Of a stretch of DNA of 5,879 bases, positions 1-5,449 are shown one piece after another. The number at the start of each line of letters is the position of its first letter. Positions within the stretch are counted from its first letter, which is position 1. The stretch comes from Actinomycetota bacterium (lineage in GTDB: Bacteria > Actinomycetota > Humimicrobiia > Humimicrobiales > Humimicrobiaceae), in NCBI GenBank assembly GCA_014360385.1, contig JACIXO010000094.1:1-5879 (forward strand), in the 5' to 3' direction. A program made the position numbers and the translations under genes. The notes beneath the pieces are model-generated. The model was not told the origin of the DNA and made no database searches. It was given only the letters and a program-made list of their open reading frames with translations.

Positions 1-29
1 TACCATTCTCCTATATTCACGCTTCCCAT
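1..29 (-). CDS. 5' end of an unidentified protein, cut by the window edge
   Basis: An ATG at 29-27 opens a leftward frame that reads MGSVNIGEW and then runs off the window. The start is convincing because a near-perfect Shine-Dalgarno site lies 8 bases upstream (AAAGGAGGTGG on the minus strand, 45-35). It follows the glycosyltransferase gene on the same strand with a gap of 77 bases and no visible terminator, so the two are probably co-transcribed. Nine residues are too few to assign a family, and I offer no function. Confidence 0.6.
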
Positions 30-34
30 ACTTA

Positions 35-45
35 CCACCTCCTTT
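35..45 (-). promoter_or_regulatory. Strong ribosome binding site of the left-edge gene
   Basis: The minus strand reads AAAGGAGGTGG, which contains the full AGGAGG core (43-38), with an 8-base spacer before the ATG at 29-27. It is the most consensus-like Shine-Dalgarno site in the window. It is the main reason for calling a gene from only nine visible codons, and it suggests the downstream protein is well translated. Confidence 0.7.
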
Positions 46-106
46 CTACTCCCAAACTACTCTTCAAGTTTCCAATTATTCTTCAAAGCTTCTTTAAGCT
101 CTTCCT

Positions 107-1555
107 TTAAGCTTCGTGATCAGACTCTAAGCAGATAAAACCCTTTAAAACCTTTTCAAGCTCTTTTATTAAAAACTCCATTGAGTAAAACCGATGTGCA
201 ATTTTAAAGTTTCTCTCCACAACTTTTTCCCTGTAATTATCCTCAGTAAGAAGCTTTTTGACCTTTTCAACACAACTCGAGCTTACTTGCCCGTCAATTA
301 CGACGAAATCGAATCCTTTCGAAAGCATATCCCTCAAGACAGGGTAGTTATTTACAAAAAGCGGTTTCCTAAATGCACAAGCTTCTATGACAGGGTTACC
401 GAAGCCTTCTATATCGCTTGGCAGGGTTACCAGGTCACAACAATTATATAGGTCAAAAATATTATACCGCTTAAAGACACCTTCTTTCAAATTACGCCTA
501 CCATAACCACTGTTGGAATAGTTGGTGCCAACACCTTCACCCTCTGAAAGAATGAGGTTGACTTTCTTTTTGTCTGCTATTGCCAGGATATCGTGGAAAT
601 AATCCATTTCACTTTTCTCTGGCTTTCCAGTTATGAAAAGAAAAATGTTTCTGTTGAGAATCTTTGATAACTTCTCTACCAGCTCGATACTTCTTTCGAT
701 TCTCTTTCTTCTTATAATCCTCGTAGGCTGGAGGAAAAGATAGTCTTTCTCTCGAACATTTAAATAACCTCTTACTATTGAAGGATTTTCTCTCTTTTCA
801 TTAAGAATCCCAAAATCAAACACATTGGGAATATAAGTAGCTTTTATTCCTTTCCTGGAAAATAGAGATTTCTGGGCAAGTGTGTTTATCACAACATGTT
901 TAATATTTGGTAGGTCAGGAGGAAAATAATCTCTGAGAATATCTTCAATTGCACTATCTAAAAACTCCTCCCTTTCCCAGTAGAAATCGTGATGCCTTGT
1001 AATAGTGGGAATTTTCTCTTCCACTATTATTTCAGTAAGTGCTATTCCCAGAGGTATATTGAGAGGAATTGAGAGAGCATTTTCGACACTAAAATAACTG
1101 ACTTTGTTCTTCGCAATGGCATTCAGAAGCTTCCTCTTAATTATATTTTTTAAATTGTCTATTCTCTTTCTCAGGTTAGGAATATCAAATGTTTCATCAG
1201 ATATTTCTGCACCATTATCAGTTTCTCGCCAATTTCCTGGTGGGGTTGGAAAGCAAGGCTCAGTTTTGGACCCAAGATCATCCCTGGCTATCCAATCCTT
1301 CAAAGTTATAATTCCGTTTCTTTTTAGCTTGCTGAAAGCTTCGATTCTTATTTTTTCTATGTCAGGATGGTAATAATCCATTTCTTCTATTCTAAAAAAG
1401 TTAGAAGAAATTACTCCAGTATCTCCTGCTATGTACAGGGGCTCCAGGCCTAACATAGAGTAGGCTTTTGCCCACTTTTCAGCTTCAACAGAAACCCCGT
1501 CAATGCCACCAAGTCTTGTTGATATAATCGCAATCCTTTCCAACTTCTTTAACAC
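107..1555 (-). CDS. GT-B fold glycosyltransferase (family 1/4 type)
   Basis: This 482-residue protein probably transfers a sugar from a nucleotide-sugar donor; the acceptor cannot be told from sequence. The N-terminus has a beta strand and glycine loop (IISTRLGGID, 11-20), as in GT-B acceptor domains. RHHD (187-190) is a likely active-site region. The C-terminal Rossmann domain has the phosphate-binding R279/K284 pair in PTRIIRRKR. The family's E-x7-E signature is EGFGNPVIE (383-391). No signal peptide or membrane segment is seen, so it is likely cytoplasmic or peripheral. It is longer than a usual GT4 enzyme (about 370-400 residues), and the extra length falls in the N-terminal domain around 70-160. 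The start is GTG, with AGGTGA 6 bases upstream; a TTG four codons further in is possible. It lies downstream of the protease gene and just upstream of the left-edge gene. An open stretch in another frame follows its stop (see findings). The fold is clear; the substrate is unknown. Confidence 0.85.
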   Translation of the reverse strand: MLKKLERIAIISTRLGGIDGVSVEAEKWAKAYSMLGLEPLYIAGDTGVISSNFFRIEEMDYYHPDIEKIRIEAFSKLKRNGIITLKDWIARDDLGSKTEPCFPTPPGNWRETDNGAEISDETFDIPNLRKRIDNLKNIIKRKLLNAIAKNKVSYFSVENALSIPLNIPLGIALTEIIVEEKIPTITRHHDFYWEREEFLDSAIEDILRDYFPPDLPNIKHVVINTLAQKSLFSRKGIKATYIPNVFDFGILNEKRENPSIVRGYLNVREKDYLFLQPTRIIRRKRIERSIELVEKLSKILNRNIFLFITGKPEKSEMDYFHDILAIADKKKVNLILSEGEGVGTNYSNSGYGRRNLKEGVFKRYNIFDLYNCCDLVTLPSDIEGFGNPVIEACAFRKPLFVNNYPVLRDMLSKGFDFVVIDGQVSSSCVEKVKKLLTEDNYREKVVERNFKIAHRFYSMEFLIKELEKVLKGFICLESDHEA

Positions 1556-1576
1556 ACCCCTTCACCTACCTCTTAC

Positions 1577-1678
1577 CTACTCTTTATGCATTCCTTCTAA
1601 AAGCCATTTCCTGTACATAAGGTTTTCTATAATTTTTTCTACTAAACAACTTAATTCTTCATTGTTTTGTATTAGCAA
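1577..1678 (-). CDS. Possible 33-residue small protein, unrecognised
   Basis: Between the protease and glycosyltransferase genes, a minus-strand frame stays open from a TGA at 1684-1682 to a TAG at 1579-1577. With the TTG at 1678-1676 as start it gives 33 residues, beginning MLIQNNEEL and ending WLLEGMHKE. The composition (EELSCLVEKIIENL, then MYRKWLLEG) looks like an amphipathic helical peptide and not random AT-rich translation. Its stop is 21 bases before the glycosyltransferase GTG, a typical operon spacing. Against it, the TTG has no clear Shine-Dalgarno site. An ATG at 1688-1686 in another frame gives MLKIANTKQ and stops, so a frameshift could join the two. It may equally be a leader peptide, a gene relic or chance. 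Confidence 0.25.
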   Translation of the reverse strand: MLIQNNEELSCLVEKIIENLMYRKWLLEGMHKE

Positions 1679-1740
1679 TCTTCAACATAAACCTATAATT
1701 TATATAAGTATTACCCAACTAAATAATCTCATCCGATATT

Positions 1741-2874
1741 TCACACCTTAGTCAAAAGCTCCGACCTTAACTTGATAAACCTCATAACATCACTTTTAGT
1801 TATTAGACCAGCAATTCTATCACCACTCATTATGACCAGATGCCCAAGATCATTTTTAGTCATCTTTTTTATAGCCTCAGATACCTCCACATTCATACCT
1901 ACTATCTCTAAATCAGATACTGGTTTAACAACCTGTCCTGCTGTAGTTGTAACCCAGTCCTCTCTGGGAACTTCCTTTATATCATGAACAGAGATAACTC
2001 CGATCAATCTTTCACTTTCTTCATTCTCAATTACAGGAAATCTACCATATCTATATTTCATGAAATAATTATTTACCAAATCCTCTAAGGTTACGTCTTT
2101 AGTTACACTGACAACATTCTCATTCATTATATCTTTTACTTTTATCCCTTTTATTGAACTTTCAAAGACAAGCTGCCTGTACCCTGATGTAGCTGCTGAT
2201 TGTAAAAACCAACCAATAAATACAAGCCATATTCCGTTTAGAAAGTTACCTGTGAAGAAAAAGAAAAAGCCCCAGGCTATTATCAAGAAACCAATCACTC
2301 TTCCACTATTTGAAGCAACAAAGGTGGCCTGCTGAAGACTCCCGGAAAATTTCCATATTATGGATCTTAAGACCCTGCCTCCATCGAGAGGGTAGCCAGG
2401 TAATAGATTAAAAACTCCCAGAGCAACATTAACCAGAGCAAGATACTTGGAAGGTTCACCAATCATTACAATATTCCTTGTAAACGCCCAGATAGTTCCA
2501 AAAAGAATAGCAAGAAAAAAGCTTGAAGCCGGACCTGCAATTGCCATCACAAATTCAATTTGAGGGCTATCAGGTTCTCTTTCAATCTCAGCCATGCCTC
2601 CAAAAATAAAAAGTGAAATTTTCTCTACAGGAATCCCCATCTTTTTAGCAACAACAGAGTGACTCATTTCATGAAACAAAACTGAAAAGAAAAACAATAT
2701 TGTGGTTACCAGAGTAATAATAGTAAGATAACCTCCACCAACACCCGAAAGCACACTCGGAAAGTAAGAGAAACCGAAATAATAAGCAATAAGTGCAAAT
2801 ATAATAAACCAGCTGTAGTCAAGTCTAACTTCTATCCCAAAGAGCCTGAATAATTTAATTGAAGATCTGAACAT
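1741..2874 (-). CDS. Site-2 protease family (M50) intramembrane zinc metalloprotease with CBS-domain pair
   Basis: This 377-residue polytopic membrane protein should cut substrate proteins within or near the membrane. The zinc motif HEMSH (H68, E69, H72) lies in a hydrophobic segment. The second motif, NLLPGYPLDGG (156-166), supplies the third zinc ligand D164. FGG (91-93) and AIAGPASS (111-118) are also typical of the family. Further membrane segments lie near 20-36, 50-66, 112-132 and 193-222. Residues about 246-300 and 310-370 form two CBS domains (IMNENVVSVTKDVTLEDL and a second ending GLITKSDVMRF), which in this family probably sense adenine nucleotides. There is no PDZ domain, so this is the CBS-type subgroup and not RseP/RasP. 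The ATG has AGGAGG at 2884-2879 just upstream. All metal ligands are present, so it should be active. Its substrate is unknown; no anti-sigma factor gene is visible nearby. Confidence 0.92.
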   Translation of the reverse strand: MFRSSIKLFRLFGIEVRLDYSWFIIFALIAYYFGFSYFPSVLSGVGGGYLTIITLVTTILFFFSVLFHEMSHSVVAKKMGIPVEKISLFIFGGMAEIEREPDSPQIEFVMAIAGPASSFFLAILFGTIWAFTRNIVMIGEPSKYLALVNVALGVFNLLPGYPLDGGRVLRSIIWKFSGSLQQATFVASNSGRVIGFLIIAWGFFFFFTGNFLNGIWLVFIGWFLQSAATSGYRQLVFESSIKGIKVKDIMNENVVSVTKDVTLEDLVNNYFMKYRYGRFPVIENEESERLIGVISVHDIKEVPREDWVTTTAGQVVKPVSDLEIVGMNVEVSEAIKKMTKNDLGHLVIMSGDRIAGLITKSDVMRFIKLRSELLTKV

Positions 2875-2903
2875 CTCTCCTCCTGTTCGCTTTTTTGTTT
2901 ATA

Positions 2904-2935
2904 ATCTTTTACCATCTTACTTTACTATCTTTTAC
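2904..2935. repeat. Direct repeat ATCTTTTAC upstream of the protease gene
   Basis: ATCTTTTAC occurs at 2904-2912 and again at 2927-2935, a period of 23 bases. A shortened version, ATCTTAC, lies between them (2914-2920). On the minus strand, in the direction of the protease gene, this reads as repeated GTAAAAGAT about 30-60 bases before its ATG. It could be an operator or part of the leader, or a product of base composition. Confidence 0.35.
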
Positions 2936-2950
2936 TCTCTTTCATATCAT

Positions 2951-2990
2951 ATCTCTCAAATCATATTTTTGATCTCAATATCATATTTTT
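2951..2990. repeat. Two TCATATTTTT copies 20 bases apart
   Basis: TCATATTTTT is present exactly at 2961-2970 and 2981-2990. Each copy is preceded by a related ATCTC...AA sequence (ATCTCTCAAA and GATCTCAATA), so the unit is an imperfect tandem repeat of about 20 bases, or two helical turns. That spacing suits a protein binding two sites on one DNA face, but there is no direct evidence of binding. Confidence 0.35.
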
Positions 2991-3079
2991 ACCTTTTCTT
3001 TTTATAAAATGCCATATCTTAAGCTAATTATAAATTCCTCTGTTAAAAGTTACCATGCTTTATCTAAAATTTTTATACT

Positions 3080-3108
3080 ATTACTTTCTAATACATTATT
3101 TTCTAATA
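3080..3108. repeat. Imperfect tandem repeat of ATTAYTTTCTAATA
   Basis: ATTACTTTCTAATA (3080-3093) and ATTATTTTCTAATA (3095-3108) match at 13 of 14 positions with a period of 15 bases. The pair directly adjoins the perfect 16-base repeat at 3110-3141, so a run of about 60 bases is built of short repeated units. Confidence 0.4.
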
Positions 3109-3109
3109 T

Positions 3110-3141
3110 GATTTTTATACAATTTGATTTTTATACAATTT
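3110..3141. repeat. Perfect tandem duplication of a 16-base unit
   Basis: The unit GATTTTTATACAATTT occurs at 3110-3125 and is repeated without change at 3126-3141. Its core ATTTTTATAC also occurs at 3069-3078, giving three copies within about 70 bases. The duplication lies about 145 bases upstream of the MgtC-family start. It may be an operator, or simply a slippage product in AT-rich DNA. Confidence 0.5.
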
Positions 3142-3258
3142 TCATATAACTCTTCCTGTCCCTCTTAATCCTTCCTTTAGCGCCTTCTTGAATAAGCCTC
3201 TTGTGTTTCTTAATACAAAGCCTAAATAAAACCTGAATAATATGATAAAATAATTCAA
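3142..3258 (-). CDS. Possible 38-residue small membrane peptide (weak)
   Basis: A minus-strand frame is open from a TAA just inside the MgtC leader to a TGA at 3144-3142. Using the TTG at 3258-3256 gives 38 residues: a hydrophobic N-terminal half (NYFIILFRFYLGFVL) and a basic C-terminal half (RNTRGLFKKALKEGLRGTG). That layout would suit a single-span membrane peptide. The GC content of this part is higher than in the rest of the intergenic region, and the codons resemble those of the neighbouring genes. Against it, the TTG has no Shine-Dalgarno site and a second minus-strand frame over the same bases is also long and open. It would run antisense to the leader of the MgtC-family gene. Confidence 0.18.
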   Translation of the reverse strand: MNYFIILFRFYLGFVLRNTRGLFKKALKEGLRGTGRVI

Positions 3259-3285
3259 AAAATCAGGAAGAAATTAGTTTTTTAA

Positions 3286-3963
3286 ATGGAGTTTTTTAAA
3301 TTCAACGTTCTACAATTTACAAATGAAATACTTTTACCCTGCATTCTTTCCTGCATTCTCGGAGGAATAATAGGCCTACAGAGAGAAAGAGCCGATAGAC
3401 CTGCAGGGCTAAGAACCCACACTCTAGTATGCCTCGGCGCTACTGTTTTTACTCTGGTATCCTACCTTGGATTTACATCCTATCCCAATCCTGACCCTTC
3501 ACGCATAGCTGCAGGCGTGGTAACAGGAATAGGCTTTATCGGAGCAGGAGCCATTTTCAGACTTGGGAGCACAGTAAAAGGAATTACTACAGCTGCCAGT
3601 ATATGGATAGTAGCAGCAATAGGACTGGCACTGGGCACCAGGCTTTACTATCTCGCTCTTCTTGGTACCCTATTGGGGTTCTTAATTTTAAGTCTGGTGA
3701 AATATTTTGAAGACAAATTCTTAAAAGCCTCAAAGTACATCCTGACCATTACTGCCAAGAAAAATTTTGCAGAATTTGACGAAATAATAGATATCTTGAA
3801 AAAAATCTCCACTGACGTGTGCTACCGTGAATATAAGGTGGATAAAGAGAAAGACAAGTTAACTATTGTCTTAAGTGCTCAGAGCAATAATCCTGAGTTT
3901 TCTTCAAAAGTTCTGGAACACCTTAAAAATTTTGAAAACATAGAAGGAATATTAATATCCTGA
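3286..3963 (+). CDS. MgtC/SapB family membrane protein
   Basis: This 225-residue protein has the full MgtC signature. GGIIGLQRE (26-34) runs into RPAGLRTHTLVCLGA (38-52), then DPSRIAAGVVTGIGFIGAGAIF (70-91, in two adjoining parts) and VKGITTAASIWIVAAIGLA (97-115). These form about four to five membrane segments. A soluble C-terminal domain (about 150-225) has the alternating strand-helix pattern of the ACT-like domain in longer MgtC proteins. Family members support growth at low magnesium and, in pathogens, survival in macrophages and control of the F1Fo ATPase; they are probably not magnesium transporters themselves. The role here is unknown. An in-frame TAA immediately precedes the ATG and no other start lies nearby, so the start is firm. 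The best Shine-Dalgarno match, AGGAAG at 3265-3270, is rather far away (15 bases). It probably forms an operon with the RNase gene, 40 bases downstream. Confidence 0.93.
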   Translation: MEFFKFNVLQFTNEILLPCILSCILGGIIGLQRERADRPAGLRTHTLVCLGATVFTLVSYLGFTSYPNPDPSRIAAGVVTGIGFIGAGAIFRLGSTVKGITTAASIWIVAAIGLALGTRLYYLALLGTLLGFLILSLVKYFEDKFLKASKYILTITAKKNFAEFDEIIDILKKISTDVCYREYKVDKEKDKLTIVLSAQSNNPEFSSKVLEHLKNFENIEGILIS

Positions 3964-4003
3964 GGGTATATTGACCAAATCAAAAAACCAGATGGAGCCT
4001 TAG

Positions 4004-4474
4004 ATGAAGTTTGTAGCAGATATAATGGTTGGAAAATTAGCAAAGTATCTGAGAATGGCAGGATATGATGTGAAATACATAAACAATATAACTGATGAAG
4101 AACTTACCAGAATAGCAAAAAATGAGAAGCGCATTCTTCTCACCCGAGATTCACTTCTTCTAATGAAAAAAGAGTTTAAAAATGAACACATAAAAGCTAT
4201 TCTCATAAAGGGAGACAATTTAATAGAACAGCTGGAACAGGTAAAATCAGAACTTGGAATAAGACTTAAGCCAAATCTAGTCAGGTGCCTTAAATGCAAT
4301 CAGATATTAACCAGTGTAGATAAAAAAGAGGTAAAGGACAGGGTTCCCCCATACGTATACGCTACCCAGCAAAATTTCTTATATTGCAAAAATTGTAGCC
4401 AGTACTACTGGAGAGGGACCCACTACGATAACATAAAGGACATTTTTCAGAAAATTAGAGAAAAGCACAACTGA
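4004..4474 (+). CDS. Mut7-C-type RNase (PIN-like) with zinc ribbon
   Basis: This 156-residue protein matches the Mut7-C RNase family (formerly DUF82, COG1656). The N-terminal PIN-like domain begins FVADIMVGKLAKYLRMAGYD (3-22), with the conserved D6 and GKLAKYLR block. ITDEELTRIAK (29-39) and LLTRDS (45-50) follow and supply further acidic residues expected to bind metal. The C-terminal zinc ribbon has two CxxC pairs, C95/C98 and C128/C131, and ends in the family's YWRGTH (135-140). It should be a small cytoplasmic RNA-binding nuclease; the natural target is not established. Length is normal and no motif is missing. An in-frame TAG lies directly before the ATG, so the start is fixed; the ribosome site is only a weak TGGAG at 3993-3997. 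It lies 40 bases after the MgtC-family gene without a terminator. Its stop codon is shared with the -35 box of the next gene's promoter. Confidence 0.9.
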   Translation: MKFVADIMVGKLAKYLRMAGYDVKYINNITDEELTRIAKNEKRILLTRDSLLLMKKEFKNEHIKAILIKGDNLIEQLEQVKSELGIRLKPNLVRCLKCNQILTSVDKKEVKDRVPPYVYATQQNFLYCKNCSQYYWRGTHYDNIKDIFQKIREKHN

Positions 4475-4498
4475 CAAATACCAAGAAAGGCGTATAAT
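4471..4498 (+). promoter_or_regulatory. Sigma70-type promoter for the acyltransferase gene
   Basis: CTGACA (4471-4476, five of six bases matching TTGACA) and a perfect TATAAT (4493-4498) are separated by 16 bases. Transcription would begin near 4505 and leave a leader of about 50 bases before the ATG at 4554. The -35 box overlaps the TGA stop of the RNase gene (4472-4474). The acyltransferase can therefore be expressed alone as well as by readthrough. This is the best promoter match in the window, and it supports a bacterial origin. Confidence 0.65.
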
Positions 4499-4553
4499 TT
4501 ATTTTATATTTTTTATATTTATAATAATGGCAAGTGATTAGAGACTTCAGAAG

Positions 4554-5429
4554 ATGAATACAATAAAAAACTTCTTTGGCAAGCTTTCAGACTTTTTTTA
4601 TAGTATACCAAGATTTCTTTTTATCAATTTTTATAAATCCATTACAAGAATAAGGGTATTCAATCAAAAAGGGATACCGAAGAACGGATCAGCCATCTTT
4701 GCCATAAATCACGTAACTGGCGCAGATCCTATAATAATACTTGCAGCTCTGAAAAAGAAAATTTACTTTCTAGCCGATAGCGAAAACTTCAGAACCAGAT
4801 TTACAGATTTCTTCATGAGAAAGTTCGCAAACAGTATCCCTGTGTTTAAGACAAGATTTATAAATAATGTCAAAAGTTTCAAAGAGCTTTTCAGGCTAAC
4901 ATTTGATAAGTCTACTAAAAACATATTCCTGGGTATATTCCCTGAGGGGGACTTGATTAAGAAAGATGAATTTGGGAAATTTCACAAAGGCGCTGCCTAC
5001 CTTAGCTACAAGACCAAGCTTCCTATAATTCCTGTATACATCCACAACCTCCTTAAAGGTCCGGGTGAGGAAAAATGGATCGGCAGAAATAGAGTAACGG
5101 AAGGGATAATTGCATTAATAATAAATAGCTTCAGAAAAATAGGCGTATTCATCGGTAAACCAATTTACCCCCTTGCTGAAAACATAATAAGTGATTTTAA
5201 AACTCTGACAGATAAAAACAAATATAAGAGGATTGTCGAAAACATCAATAAGGCTTTAGAAAAGCAGTTCATAGAACTAAAGAAACAAGCAGAAGAAGTA
5301 TTCAGCGGGTTGAAAGCAGAACCTATAACTGACTCTTACGATGAAAATAAGCTTGTGAACCAGCCTGAGGAAGAGATGACAGATAATTTAGTGGAAGACG
5401 AATTTTGTACCTATGAGGAGGCTCTATAA
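4554..5429 (+). CDS. PlsC-family 1-acyl-glycerol-3-phosphate acyltransferase-like protein
   Basis: This 291-residue acyltransferase probably adds a fatty acyl group to lysophosphatidic acid or a similar acceptor at the inner face of the membrane. Catalytic motif I is NHVTGAD (H53-x4-D58). Motif III is FPEGD (129-133). KGAAYLSYKTKLPIIPVYI (145-163) matches the conserved block IV. A hydrophobic stretch at 14-28 may anchor it. The domain ends near 210. It is followed by a lysine-rich helical part (215-250) and a strongly acidic tail (about 255-291), which are absent from most PlsC proteins of about 200-250 residues. The ATG has only a weak ribosome site (AGAAG next to it); an upstream ATG at 4527 stops after four codons. 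A promoter of its own lies upstream. It meets the UPF0316 gene tail to tail with 20 bases between stops. The family is sure; the exact acceptor lipid is not. Confidence 0.88.
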   Translation: MNTIKNFFGKLSDFFYSIPRFLFINFYKSITRIRVFNQKGIPKNGSAIFAINHVTGADPIIILAALKKKIYFLADSENFRTRFTDFFMRKFANSIPVFKTRFINNVKSFKELFRLTFDKSTKNIFLGIFPEGDLIKKDEFGKFHKGAAYLSYKTKLPIIPVYIHNLLKGPGEEKWIGRNRVTEGIIALIINSFRKIGVFIGKPIYPLAENIISDFKTLTDKNKYKRIVENINKALEKQFIELKKQAEEVFSGLKAEPITDSYDENKLVNQPEEEMTDNLVEDEFCTYEEAL

Positions 5430-5449
5430 TGAGGAGACTTAAGACACCC

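Larger units (their letters stand above)
2875..3285. other. AT-rich divergent intergenic region with repeats
   Basis: This 411-base stretch separates the leftward protease gene from the rightward MgtC-family gene, so it must hold start signals for both blocks. It is extremely AT-rich, and pyrimidines dominate the plus strand near the protease start. It contains several short direct repeats (2904-2935, 2951-2990, 3080-3108, 3110-3141) and one weak minus-strand ORF (3142-3258). Many TATA-like hexamers occur, for example on the minus strand at 3032-3027 and 2903-2898, and on the plus strand TATGAT at 3241-3246. None is paired with a good -35 box at 16-18 bases, so I do not assign a promoter. No riboswitch or stable hairpin was recognised. 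Confidence 0.6.

Noticed and set aside
194..451. Plus-strand ORF of 85 codons
   Set aside because: It lies wholly inside the glycosyltransferase gene on the other strand, has no ribosome site and resembles no family.
1104..1373. Plus-strand ORF of 89 codons
   Set aside because: It is the antisense shadow of the glycosyltransferase N-terminal domain; its hydrophobic composition mirrors the Lys/Glu-rich codons of the real gene.
1698..1740. Sigma70-like promoter for the glycosyltransferase (TTGGGT and TATA-rich sequence on the minus strand)
   Set aside because: The best pairing has poor boxes and a 15-base spacer, which is not enough to call in such AT-rich DNA.
1503..1751. Plus-strand ORF of 82 codons across the protease-glycosyltransferase gap
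   Set aside because: It spans the gap and both gene ends in antisense, has no ribosome site, and its Ser/Ile/Leu-rich translation is typical of antisense AT-rich DNA.
1772..1987. Plus-strand ORF of 71 codons
   Set aside because: It is antisense to the CBS domains of the protease gene, which are clearly coding.
3009..3149. Plus-strand ORF of 46 codons (MPYLKLIINSS...) upstream of the MgtC-family gene
   Set aside because: There is no Shine-Dalgarno site, it runs through the tandem repeats, and it is made mostly of Ile/Phe/Leu/Tyr/Asn codons expected from AT-rich noncoding DNA.
4000..4299. Minus-strand ORF of 99 codons
   Set aside because: It is antisense to the Mut7-C RNase domain, whose motifs are intact on the plus strand.
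5430..5449. Bidirectional terminator between the convergent acyltransferase and UPF0316 genes
   Set aside because: The 20-base gap has no stem-loop or T-run, so termination must occur by another route or inside the opposite gene.
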